From Cyanoderma ruficeps (taxonomy: Eukaryota; Chordata; Aves; Passeriformes; Timaliidae): a stretch of 64,000 bases of DNA. The stretch's first letter is position 1; each line of letters starts with the position of its first letter. Positions 25,790 to 37,368 of this stretch are shown piece by piece. The position numbers were made by a program, and so were the translations under genes. A model generated the notes under the pieces. That model did no database searches. It was not told the DNA's origin and saw only the letters and a program-made list of their open reading frames with translations. The stretch is taken from assembly GCA_008694505.1 (NCBI GenBank), contig VZDJ01007749.1, positions 6,845,457 to 6,909,456 on the forward strand. The letters run 5' to 3'.

Positions 25790-26550
25790 AGTACAGCCCT
25801 GTGCAGTCCAGATTCCTGATCCCCAGGTGCAAAATCTGACACCTTTCCTTGTTGAACTTCATATGGTTGGTGATTGCCTAACCCTCTAAATTGTTGAGGT
25901 CTCTCTGCAAGGCCTCCTTATCTTTGAGTGAGTAACAGCTCCTCCTAGTTTTGTGTCACCTGGGAACTTTCTTAGTACCCCTTCCAGTCCTGTAATTTAT
26001 GGAGGAGTACCCCTGTCCAAGTAATTTATGGAGATGTTGAAGAGAACTGGGATGAGGATGGCTCCCTGTGGAACCCCACTGGTGACAGGTCACCAATCTG
26101 ATGTCACCCCAGTCGCTGTAATCCTTGGCACTTGACACATGAACGAGTTGCTCACCCATGGCACGACATATTTATCCAGCTGTGGGATGGATCTTTTGTC
26201 CGGAAGGATCCTGTGAGAGCAAGTATCAAAAGTGTTACTGAAATCCAAAAGGATTACATCAACTGGCTTTCCTTGATCAGCATTATCATAAAAGGAAATC
26301 AGGTTTCGTCAGCAAGACTTTTCTCTCATGGAACCATGCTGGCTGTGACCAGTGCCTGTGCTGTCCTTGAGTTGTTTTTCAGTACCTCCCAGAATAATCT
26401 TCTCCATAACTTTACCAGGAAATGAAGTGAGACTAATAAGCCTGTCATTTCTGAGGTCCTCCTATTGTCCTTCTTGCAAATTGGGGCAATCCCGGCCTGC
26501 AATCAGCTGGGACCTCTCTGGAACCCAGAGACTGCTCAGCAGTGTCAAAA
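25790..26550 (-). pseudogene. CR1 LINE ORF2 reverse-transcriptase fragment, degenerate
   Basis: Read on the minus strand, this is a CR1 ORF2 segment very similar in layout to the plus-strand copy at 19.1-19.9 kb. In order it has 'gacctctct..ctgattgcagg', 'attattctgggagg', 'cactggtcacagccagcatgg' and motif A DFSNTFD (codons at 26225-26245; the family usually has DFSKAFD). These are followed by 'ggatccttccggacaaaa' and 'cccagttctcttcaacatct'. The motif C equivalent reads FPGDT (codons at 25952-25966) instead of FADDT. An imperfect tandem duplication of about 30 bp at 25974-26033 repeats GTAATTTATGGAG just before motif C. No 3' UTR or tail is present. It is inactive. Confidence 0.88.
25974..26033. 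repeat. Imperfect ~30-bp tandem duplication inside a CR1 fragment
   Basis: AGTACCCC starts each half (25974 and 26006) and GTAATTTATGGAG ends each half (25992-26004 and 26021-26033). The plus-strand CR1 fragment at 19.6 kb has only one copy at the matching place, so the duplication probably arose after insertion. Confidence 0.75.
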
Positions 26551-28535
26551 CCAGAGAATGAAAGAGATGCTACCATTGCTCTGGGGCAAAAAATGCTGCA
26601 GGAGAGTGGTGGTGCTGCCACAAATACAGAGATCAGGCACAGAGGGGAGGTCTGGATTTAGGTATTGCTGAGCATTTTCTGTGGCTGAGATGGTTCACCT
26701 TTATGCTCCCAAGCCTTTAGCTGAATTTTTTGAGGCCTGTCTTGTCTCCTTTTTCAGAAAGAGAAATTCAGCCTAGAGGTCTCCTATGTACTGTATCAAA
26801 TTCAGTTCAAATGATGAGACAAAATGAATGAAAACTTTGAGGGCCACATGGGAAAACTAAAATATGCACCTTGTAGAAATCTTGAGTCAAAGGACATTCA
26901 TCCAGACTTGGGATTCAAGGTATGATTTTGCTTTCTGAAGTGTTTCTAAGGTCGGATATAGGGATTCCTAGATCAATGCAATCAAATAGGAAAAGGGCAT
27001 GTGGTACAAACATCAAGGTGCAATACTATGGGCATATACTTTGGTTTTAAATACTCTTCTAGGCAATAACAGGCAATGTGCTGAAAATATGGCCTGACAT
27101 AAGGATCCTTTCATTTTATAAGCCCACTTAAAGTTTCCATCTTTATAGTGTACTTTAAAAGAAGCAGTAATCTTAATCCCTACAATCTTGACCTCAAATT
27201 ACATTTTAGTGTTTTCTCCACAGCAAAAGAGATGCGATGCAGATGGCATTACCTCATGTAAATCCTTATGGCAAATTATGTTCCATTGCTACATGCACAC
27301 TAACTCTGGAAAATGCACAATACTTCTTTTAGTGAAAATCTCTCTCCTTGAAAAAAATTCTGAAATCTGAGATAGGAAACCAGATAGACCAAGAACCCCT
27401 ACATTTTATGGAAATCTCACAGTGGGTATGTGTTGGGCCAGATCTTTAGACAATGTAAGAGCGGTGAAACTGAGATATAGCTTTCTTTTCTTTTGCGGTT
27501 AGCAGTGCTGGATTATTACTCAGGAAATGAAGGTTGAACTGTGAATTCTGCAGCAAGCATTATGCAGCTGTGGGCAATCCAGAGCTGCCCTTGCTTCTGT
27601 GTGCAAAATGTAGCCAGCTTACTTCCCTGGCTTACCTGGGCACAACTGGGTATGGTGCTCTGGCAGTAGGGTCAGTATGGGTGTCCACAAAGATCACACA
27701 CATCTGATTAAGGGCTGGTATTTTTATTTTCTGACATATTTAATACCTGCTCTGTAGGTTTCACTTTGGTCTAGGAGTGCCTTAGTACAAAACCTTAAGA
27801 ACTCCTGCTTATCTGGAGGAAAACAAACCTGTTGAAAATCAACTTTTTTTTTATTTTATTTTTTTTAAGAGTTCTAATGATGGAAAACACCAAACCTTGG
27901 TCAAATAAGAAAAATAACCTCTTTGAGGCAAGCCTCTTTCCCATAAATTGAAACCTCTGAATGAAGTGCCTGCCAAAGAATGCTCTCTTCCTGGAACACA
28001 GGGAGTAGAAAGCCAGCAACTTGCTTTGAATGTGTTGAACTAAATTTTAACAGCTATATCTACTTCTAGACTGACCCCGAGTCTGGCTTTTTTCTTCTCC
28101 TCACAAATACTACTACTGCTTCTTTCAATTCATTGGTATATTCCTTAAGGATTGCACATAAACTTGGAGATTTCTGGAAGAAAATATCTTGAATATGAAG
28201 CTGATCATAAAGCTACCAAAACCCTAATAATACTCCCTGCCCGTTCTTGTGGTATAAAAATACAACTAATGTTAGTCCAGAGAACAGCAAGTGAGACCCT
28301 GGAGGGCTCTCTGGAAGTCTGTTTTGGCTATAATATTACTTTTCCCTGTTTAACTTTGTAAACCTGTAATTGGCAATAAAGGAGACCGCACTTTTGCTTT
28401 TTTAACTAATATTTATTTAAACCTTACCATAAGGTGCACATAGTGGTTTCTTTTGTTTCCAGCAGCATAAAATTCATAAGCAGAGACCAATTTATCATTC
28501 AAAAAATTATTTTGTATTTTTAACCTAAAATGTCC
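26551..28535. other. Non-coding DNA, no gene recognised
   Basis: No gene or clear repeat. The CR1 fragment may extend some tens of bases beyond 26550, but I could not follow it. The phrase 'gggccagatctttagac' near 27434 faintly resembles an old reptile repeat and is too short to call. Confidence 0.5.
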
Positions 28536-28604
28536 AGCTTCACAATGTGTTTTTAAGAGACCTAGCCAGCTTCACAACGTGTTTTTAAGAGACCTAGCCA
28601 GCTT
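28536..28604. repeat. Tandem duplication, 32-bp unit plus partial third copy
   Basis: Unit 1 (28536-28567) and unit 2 (28568-28599) are identical except for one transition (CACAATG against CACAACG). A five-base start of a third unit (AGCTT) follows. The near identity suggests a recent duplication compared with the decayed transposons around it. Confidence 0.95.
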
Positions 28605-28941
28605 TTTTTCACAGCCTTTCAGTGTTTTCTTGTATATGGGAGCTACTGTGTGGGATCTCATACTGGAAATAGAGACCCCTTTGGACAAAGACAGAGACCT
28701 GTTCTCAAGACTTATATCTGTTTTGGAGCCAGCCAGGCAAATCTGCCTGGTCTTGATTGTGCTGCTGCAAACGTGAAATTACTTAATATGATTATTTTAA
28801 ATGTGCAGCTACCTCCGTACAATTATGGACTGAGCAGAGCATAGTGTTTGGAGAAATGTGTCTGTATGTCCTGATCATGCATGTTTTCAGAGTGGCTGTT
28901 TTCTCCTCGTGGCTAACAGGGATTTTGCCTTTTATTTTTAG

Positions 28942-28970
28942 AGAAGCAGCAAGAAGATAGCTCTTCTAAG
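28942..28970 (+). other. Speculative 29-nt microexon
   Basis: The arrangement is a pyrimidine-rich tract, TTTTATTTTTAG acceptor, 29 bases, then a GTAAAT donor. One reading frame is open through it and would encode KQQEDSSSK, a composition seen in spliced linker segments. A second frame (RSSKKIALL) is also open and the third is closed by TAG. No neighbouring exon of a matching gene was found, and sites this good arise by chance in tens of kilobases. Treat it as a candidate only. Confidence 0.1.
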
Positions 28971-31900
28971 GTAAATTAAATAGAAAAAGAGATACAGAAC
29001 TGAAAAGACAAAGGGTAAATTTTTTTTGTAGAGATATACACAACATTGGTAGTGAAGGAGTAATATTTACAATGAAAGTGAAAGCTTTTGACCTTTTAAG
29101 TAACCTGTTTTTTGTTGGAGAACAATCTTGTCTTCCGGTTCCAGTTTTAATTTCAAAAAATCATATTTTTTGGTAAAATGTTTATATACATGGAATTTAG
29201 GTTTGCATGTGTTTCAATGCTTGTGGTAAGTAATTTTCACTTACTCCACTCATCCAAGATGCATATTCTTTTAATTAGACTGAATCTTGCCTAGTATGCT
29301 GTGCTAATGCTATACAAAAAGGACAATCATTTTAAGTGGAAAACACACCAGAATCTGGGAGGATAAACTAGGCAAAGAACCTTGGTGTACTTGCCATGTT
29401 TTATACACTTTCTAAAACACCCTAAACTGTACTCTTTCGAAGTCAGGATATTAGAGTAGATGCATCTTTAGCTTGACCCTGTTACAAGAGTTCTTATGTT
29501 TCATGTTACAAAGAGAGGAACATCTGGAAATAAAAGCTTTGTCTGAAACTGGGCTGAGATTCTTGGTTGACTTTTAAGAAAAATATCATGTTGATTGCTT
29601 TCATCATATAAATATGAACAACAGGAAAAATCTGTCAGCATTTGGTGAGATGTCGTGTCATAGCAGATAAAGTTTTTCTCAGCTCTGATTTCAGACTTTA
29701 ATAGTGAAACCATCTGTTGAGGGGCTCATTTGTTTTGCTTTATTTATCACAGCGGATTATCTCTTCAGATAATATTTCACAAGGTCCAAGGGAAAAGCAG
29801 TGATAGATTTGGCTGCCTAATTCACCAGCTAAAACTAAGAACATGCTCCTCTGCTGTCTTACAAGTGTCATTTAGGAGACTTGGACCATCATTGCAGCAG
29901 AAATCCGAGGGAGCATAATGACTGCCTCCTTAGCTGGCACTGGCACTCAGGGACATGACTAAAGACTTCCAGAGGCAAACTCTGAGGTTAGGATGTGATG
30001 AAGGGCCAGAGCAGCCTGGCTGAGCAGGCTCCCACGAGCTGTGGGCAGCACACCATGGAAGCCATTGCATTACATAATGGGAAGTGCTCTGGTTTGCACA
30101 CAGAATATTGCTGTGCTCTGTAATCATCCCCTTCTTCTCTGAGTTCAGTGGCAGCTTTGAACTTGCTGATTGCTTTAGCCGGAGTAAATAGGAGAGAAAA
30201 GAAGGGATTACAGAGGAACTCCGCCATTATGGTGGTAAGCAGCTTTCCCAGTTGTGGGAGGCTGACATTCCCCTAACATCTGGAGATCATCCCTCACATC
30301 TGGTGGCTGCTGACTCTTCTCCACTGTAGCAGCATTTCCTCAGCTCCTTGGCACAGCAGGTGCTCCCAGCAGGACTCTGCCTCTCTCCTAGCTGTGTCCC
30401 ACTGGCTCTCTGGCTGCTGCCCTCAGTGCAGCACAGGAGGGACAGGGCAGATGGAAGGGGTTTGCTGACTGACACAAATTCTGTACTTATGAGCCCTGGG
30501 GCAGGGGCCATGCATGGTCTGATGGTGCTCAGGTCATGGTGGCTCAAAAGTGTGTCCCTCCAAGATGATGGCAGTGCATCCCCCTGCCACTAAGGGACAG
30601 CATGGGAGAGATCCCTTGGCTCTGTGGCGTGTACTCAGGAGGCAATTTCCTGTCACTCTTGAAGTGAGTACATGTGCAATGTAGATAAATTTATTTAAGG
30701 TCTATTTGATAGCTCATGATACAAGCAAAGTGATGCAAGCAGGCTGGAGTTGTGTAAGAAACTCTTCTCTTAATCCATTACAGGTGTCATCAACAAAATA
30801 TTTGCGTGAACTAGAGCAACAAGGCAAGGACCTACATGCCTGAAAATGCTGACATGGGTGAGATTCCCCAGGCATGATCGGCAAGGGTGTCCCACTGCTC
30901 TGCTGGAGAAGGAGCAGAGGCAAGTCCCAAAGTAACCCTGAAAGAGAACATCTCCCACTATCTCAGCCACTGCAGTCCTTGCTCTTGCCCATGTGAATGA
31001 AGTCTTAGGGGGCAACAGCACCAGGTTGGCAAGTTCTTCTGTCAGACAAAACAAAGAGAGTTGGGAGAATCCAGAGAGGCACAGCCTTTTGCCTCCTGGG
31101 AGCAGGTGTTTTTAGAGGACTTCCTGCCCTGGAAGGCTCTTTCTGTTGAAATTTTCACCAATTTAGTGAAGTGCAGGACCACATTTGCAAGGAGCAATTG
31201 CTTGCTGAGGTGGATTTTTTTTGTCCCCCAGCATTTTTGTGTCACTGCTATGATTCTCTTAATCTTCTGATTTAAATGTTCAAGTGTAGCTTCTCTTTCT
31301 CTTGGACTTGCCCAAAGTGAAGTTTTTAATTGATGTCTGCCTCTTTGACTAGTGTAGTCCTTGTTCCAAGTGCTTAAGTGATATCTCAGGGAATTTCAGT
31401 GTTTCAGACAAAAATATTTTCATACTGTTTATCTGTCTTTTCTATTTTTTCGCTTGCGTGCCATTCTCTTCTATTTATTTTAGCTATCGTCAGGCACCAC
31501 AATTTTGGTATAACTGATATTCAGTAGTTTTCTGATCCAAGGCTTTAAGTCATATATTACTCCATGGGATTAGCCCTGCATGAAACCGCATAGTCCTGGA
31601 TTAGACATTAAGAATATGTATCATGTTTTAAAAATTCATTTATGCAACTATTGGGTAAAATTAGACTCAGACAAGCTGTTCTTGTCACAAGCCCATGAAA
31701 GTTCTCAAGACCTTCCCCCCTTAACCAAAGTTATTTGCCTGCAGGCATGAAGTTTCCACAATAGTACAATGGGAAAAACTCTCCCGTGGTCAGTTAGTAA
31801 CGTGTAGTTTTGCGAGCGGATTACGAGGTTGGTTATTACCACATTATATTATTAGCAGCGCCTCAGAAACACTCCAGTAAGCTGAAGTAACTTTTATTGG

Positions 31901-33954
31901 TGTCGTACTTCTGCATCGACAATAAATTTCTGGGCTCAAGTGTCAGATGTCTTCTGTCCCATGAGGACCCCAGACAGTAAGTCCCAGACATCTGGACAGC
32001 ATCCTCATGGAAGAGATAGTCTCTAAGGGTGCGTAATGGAGCCTGTGTAGGGCATGAAAGTGGTTCCAGATTAAAGGATGAGAAATGCATGTTCCTGGGA
32101 AATGATACCGCAGGGCTCTAGTGCAGAGACAGCAGTAAGAAAGGGACCGTAATTTTACAGTCTGTGCTGTCAATTATAATTCACAGCATGTTCCACAATG
32201 TCACACACATAAACAGACTGAGAGGCTCCTGAGAGATTTTAGTTTCTTGTTGCTCAAAAGAGTGCTTTCCTTCTCTTTATTCCTGGAATATTTTGCCTTT
32301 GGAAAGGCTATAAACATACTAATATTTGTAGGTTTAAAAATGAAAGGTTCTTTACCTGAATGACTAGAATTTTTTGCTTTATTGTAATATATCTTGGAAT
32401 TTAGGTCCAGATCCACAGATATATGTAAATCTCTAAACTGACACAGCTCACAACTGCAGCTCCATTGCAGAAATAGTTGCTGTGATGAGAGTTTCCTCAG
32501 AGTACTGAATCAACAAGCAGTAGAGAGGCAGTGAAAGAGATTCAGCTACAAGAGAAATTGTGCAATCAAGTGGCCTAAGCTCAGACGTGTCCGAAGTCCC
32601 TCTCCTATTGGCTTCTTCAGCCACAATTTAATGTGCACTGGGATCCTTGGCCCTGTCAGCCTCACAGATTCTGCAATTGCCTCTTTCTTAATGGGCTGTC
32701 CTAGAATGGGCCTATTCAAGATTTAAAAAAAAAAATTGAATTAAATATGCAGGTTGAATTCAGTGGCTGTAAAACGTGTCTGAATCACAGTTCTGGAGAC
32801 CAAAATCCTCTGCCTTTCCACAGGAGTGCTCCAGTTCTCCTGCGCTGCCCTACAGAGGTGTGGTAGTCCAAACCTGAAAGGAAAAACACTGGAGGAGTTG
32901 AAGGGTGCAGTGTTTAATCATCATTTGCATCCCCTGTGAGACTGTCAGCAAAGCAGCACATAAATACCACCGTTGGTATCTTTGCTTATTTAATTTATGT
33001 AGTTATTCACTGTACAGGAAAAAAACCCACTGAACTTACAGTTCAGTCACCAAAGAGCATTCAGTGATAGCCATTATCAGAACCTTTTCAACATCTTTCA
33101 AAGCTAATCTTGCAATATGACAAGAAGCAGTTATGGAAGGAAACCCTGACTTTGTTTCCTCTAAAATGGAATCTGTTCACATAGCTGCTGCTTTAACAGG
33201 GTGCCTCCTAAGGGTCTCCCCCTTTTAAACTGGTGGAGAGAATAAACTTTAAATGGTTTTGATTTTTAAGGCATTATTTAGAGGAAGAGGTCAAGGATAC
33301 ATGGGTCTGATTTTCCTCTTGCACTGTGAAAATCAGTCTCAAACTCACTCCCACCTTTTCTCAGCTTTTGATGTTCTGTATCTCTATCCGTAGAGAACTG
33401 CTGTGAAAAAAGACTGCTTCTGCTGAAGGAAAGAGAATGTACAGCTGCAAAGCACTACTGTGCCTATCCTATCCTGCATTTTACATTTTCTCATGATGGT
33501 GAATCACAATCCTTTACTCATAAGGACAGTAATTTGTTGTTGTGGAAAGTAAAATAATGGCTTCAATTCAACATGCTGTCTTAATTTTAAAGGAAATACA
33601 AGCTGCAAAGTACAAAGAAATAAGTAATACTTGTTAATAGTATAATTAGAAAATCCTGTAAGAAGAGCAGTGAGGAACATCTGAAAAACTAGTGGAATTT
33701 AGCATTCACTTTGCAGAGTTTATTTCATATAAAGTTCTGTCGTTAAGAGTCTCATCTTCAAAACAGAGAGGGAGGCACTTTTTCTGTGACACTATTATGT
33801 TATAAAATAAGTTACATTTTTAACTGTTTACAATTTAATAGAAGGTGTTGAGATACTAATTAATATTTTATTAATATTTGACCATTAGCTGTACATAACC
33901 ACAATTTGAGGAGTATGGCCTTGTAAGGTAAATATTAAGATTTATAGACCTTCT
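28971..33954. other. Non-coding DNA, no gene recognised
   Basis: About 5 kb with no identifiable gene or interspersed repeat. The 29.9-30.6 kb part is more GC-rich than average but contains few CpGs and no coherent frame. A small CpG cluster is present at 31785-31918 and is discussed as a finding. Confidence 0.5.
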
Positions 33955-34007
33955 TTTCTAATTTGTATCACTGTAAGTAGTTTTTTTCTGATTTGTATCA
34001 CTGTCAG
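33955..34007. repeat. Short direct repeat, 30-bp offset
   Basis: TTTCTAATTTGTATCACTGT (from 33955) recurs as TTTCTGATTTGTATCACTGT (from 33985). Both are followed by a purine-rich AAG/CAG. This is consistent with an old tandem duplication. Confidence 0.8.
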
Positions 34008-34044
34008 AGAAATGTAAGGCTATTATGAAACAAGCCAATTTGCA

Positions 34045-34098
34045 TGAAAATCAAAGGGAATTTTCCCATGGATTTCAGTGGAAACTGGACTGGTCTAG
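34045..34098. repeat. Possible fragment of an ancient amniote repeat
   Basis: The text 'aaaatcaaagggaattttcccatggatttcagtggaaactggactgg' is similar in word order to 'aagtcaatgggagttttgccattgacttcagtggg' of an old repeat I recall from reptile genomes. The internal near-palindrome (GGGAATTTTCCC) also fits. Evidence is short and remembered, so confidence is low. Confidence 0.3.
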
Positions 34099-34173
34099 CA
34101 ATGATAAGGGAATAGATGCATTTCATTGTGTTAAAAAGATCCCTCAATGATATTTTGCTGGCAGAATAATCTT

Positions 34174-34222
34174 AGGACCACAGCATAGTTTGGTTTGGAA
34201 GGGACTCTTTAAAGTCCTATCA
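34174..34222 (-). mobile_element. CR1 LINE, 3' terminal remnant
   Basis: On the plus strand the text 'accacagcatagtttggtttggaagggactctttaaagtcc' corresponds to the reverse complement of a CR1 end ('..tcatagaatggtttgggttggaagggaccttaaagatc'). Only about 45 bases remain. The element body is missing or unrecognisable beyond 34222. Confidence 0.7.
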
Positions 34223-35296
34223 CTGCATCAGCTGCATCAAAGCCAGGTATTCAGTGGGAGACTTTTAATGAAGAAGGGGAAGAAGCTTAGACAGTATTTG
34301 TTGTATTTTTTTTGTACAAATCCACTTAGAAGTCTCTTTACACTCAATACAGATAAACAATGCTAAAATCCATATATTCCATATATTTTACTAAGATTTC
34401 TGTGGACTTGTTTGATATGGTACATATGTGCATTACAAATTTATTTTCCTTAATATAGTTGAAAAACACACAGTGGAATTAAACTTAGTAGCGGTGTCTG
34501 TTCCTGCTCCATATGTACATAGGAATAAGAAATGACTTTTCAAGTCTATACCAATGAACTATATGTGGGGAATATGACTTATATATATATATTTTTTTCT
34601 CCCAAAATTTCTTTCCAAAATCTTTTTATCATGGGCCATGGTCACACTTAGCAAATTTCAAGCTGTTTTTTTCTTCACTGAATTCTATTAGGTTGAAATA
34701 AAAACCTTAGATTTTTCAACATTTTCAGATGTTTCACTGCCTCAGTCAGGGCAGATTCTCTGTCCTCTGTGCAGGACCAAAATCCTCTCCTCTACTGAGT
34801 TCAGTTCCTTGTATGACCATCATTCACTCATTGCCATAGCGTCGCTCCACACACCAAGGTGACTGGGCAATCTCAGTTGAAATTATTTGAAATAGCCAGA
34901 ATATCTCCTTAGTAAACCCCTTTTAATTTAATTCACTCAGACTTATAGAAACCTAAATTACACTCACACGAACTGAGACAAAAAAAAAAATTTTACTTGT
35001 TCTTGTTAAACTTTACATTTACTCTTGTTTGGTCTTTTTGTTGGCTATTTCCCCTCTCCACTTTTGGTTGGTACAACTTAGCTTTAAAGCGGCACATGAA
35101 TAAGTTAGATCACAGAGATGCAGATTTCTGAAAGGGATCAGAAGCTATAGCCAAGTATGGACCTCCTTCGTCCATGTCAAAAAATCAGAAGTTTGACAAC
35201 ACTTGGGACTACATACAAAAGCAATGGAGGTTCCAGAAGAAAACACGAGTTGAAAGCTTGCCAGGGAAGAGAACAGGTTTGGGTTTTTGTTTGCTT

Positions 35297-35328
35297 TTAT
35301 ATTTAGTAACTATTATATTTAGTAACTA
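35297..35328. repeat. Tandem duplication, 16-bp unit
   Basis: The unit TTATATTTAGTAACTA occurs twice in direct succession at 35297-35328. It lies inside an AT-rich stretch and has no evident function. Confidence 0.85.
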
Positions 35329-36548
35329 TTTCATAACTTTGTTAAAAAAAATAAAAAAAGGCAGTAATCAGTGCTTTAAGGGGATTGTGAAGGAATTTGA
35401 AGTTCCTCAAGGGTGCCCTGTTTTTCCTAGTCACCAGGACTTTGCATCAATGAGTGCAGAAGGTTTCTGCAGACCACACTCTGCTGCAAAGGTGTTGAGG
35501 GTCTGGGAGCGGTCTCTGGCTAAATGAACTGGAGAACACAATGGGAGCAAAGAGGCCAATCCAGCCTGTCAATACTTCAGTTCCTCAATGCAGCTCATAA
35601 ACAGTATATGCAACTAATGCTTCTGTGAATATATACTGGTGAATGAAAAATTCAATGACCTGACCCATTTCTCAGCTTTTTACATACTGGAGTGGAGAGT
35701 TTCTCCCTTTCCTGGCTCCTGGGATAGATTTGCCATTATACAGTTGAAAGCGTGTTTGTAACTTTGCAGAATTGACATCACTGTTACCTTGTTCCCCTTC
35801 ACTACTGGATAAATGATTTTTGTGCCACTCTCATTAGAGTAGGAACAGTGTTTGCGCCTGAGAACAAACATTACAAGTGATATAAACAGTGCCATTCTTG
35901 TGCCAAAGTGTATGTTTAAGATTAAGCTTCTTTTTAATTTCACTGGTGAATTGCTTTTGAGTTATGAGGCAGTGCTGCAGGAAGCAGTTTTATAAACCTG
36001 ATTTTATCATTCTTGAGTTTTCCTACTTTAAGACTATGTAAACAGATGAGTGTGCAAAGTGTCTACAGAAACTTCATATGGATATTTTGTATCACAGGGA
36101 TACACCTTGCTATCTACTGCAAAAAAAAAACCATTTATAGATAGACTGGCTAGTGGATAGACAAACACGTGTAAGTGTATGTGAACTGTCTTGAATCCCA
36201 AGAATTCAACCGCAGAGGATCTGGAAATTGCTACTGTAAACTTTGTGTTGCCTCTTGGAGACCTCTATGCTGGCATGGAGAGTGTTTTAGGAGCTGTCTT
36301 GCCTGCCCTCGGCTGCTTTATCCATTACTGTGTATTAAGACCCCAGGAGAGGCAGAGCTAGGAGGGAACAATTTTCTCCAGGCACACTTTGGCATGTGAT
36401 CTGTGAGGTGAGAAGGGAGCCAGGCAGATCAGTCCTCATCACCTTGTCTTGTTAGCAGAGATGGAGCACCCCATGGCCTGTGTGAAGGTGTTTGGTGCTC
36501 TGTGTCCATCCCACACTGCAGAATTCTGCAGCTCCCTAGCAACATCTA

Positions 36549-36562
36549 GCAGCAGGGGGAGG
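36549..36562 (+). promoter_or_regulatory. Possible CTCF-like core motif
   Basis: GCAGCAGGGGGAGG resembles the CTCF core (CCASYAGRKGGCRS) with two or three deviations. It lies in a locally GC-richer patch (36.43-36.65 kb). A motif of this quality is expected by chance now and then, and binding is untested. Confidence 0.15.
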
Positions 36563-37330
36563 TCTAAGCCAAGCAGCCCTGGTTGGGAGCCTGGCAAGGC
36601 AGCTGAGACAAGCGGCCACACAATGTGAGAGAGACGTGGCCGGAAAAGCTTAAGCAAGTTTCTTGAAAAAAAAAAAAATTAAATGAGTAGATGCAAGGAG
36701 AGAGGCTGGGTAGCCAAAAAACAAAAGCGGCCAGAAAGCTAAATACATGCAGCTGAAGAACTTAAAAAATTCATGAGGAAGACGTGAGAGGTGGCCAGAA
36801 CAGCATTAACAAAACAGACTCTCCCTTTCCCTTCCCTGATCATCTTTCATTCCACTACATCCTTCTCTTTAGCTCTTGGCTCCTCACCCTTTCCTCCTCC
36901 CTCCTCCTAAACATTGTGGAGAATGGCAGATTCAAAAAAACTATCAGCTCAGCTTTGCACAGCAATAAGAAAGTGATACAATGGCCAGACTGATGAGTGA
37001 ATTTAGGAAAACGGTTAATACAATGAACCAAGAATTAAGATACTTCTAAAAAAATGGAGAGATTATGCCGTTCAATGCATAAATATTTTTCTCTTAAGGA
37101 AAGGGCAATTACAAGTAGTTGTGACAGTGTTGTGATTGTCTTGGCTTGTGAATGACGTATATTGTGTTCTGTTCTTGAGCAGACATTTTGCATACCTAGG
37201 AAAACCTGCCTGAACAAAGTCAGTTGAAATGTGCCACCTTGTAATCAGGAATGTGCCCTGATAGTCTCTCTGGTTGTGTGATGGCAAAAAAAGGCAAAGA
37301 AAGCGTAATCGTTCATCTGCAACATTTAGA

Positions 37331-37368
37331 ATTTTGTTTGTTTGTTTCTTTCTTTTTGTTTGTTCTCA
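37331..37368. repeat. T-rich simple repeat, (TTTG)n/(TTTC)n
   Basis: TTTTGTTTGTTTGTTTCTTTC and its continuation form a short imperfect tetranucleotide repeat rich in T. This is low-complexity sequence. Confidence 0.8.

Noticed and set aside
36430..36678. Possible retrocopy ending in an A13 run
   Set aside because: No recognisable parent gene, no polyadenylation signal before the A-run and no flanking direct repeats that I could find.
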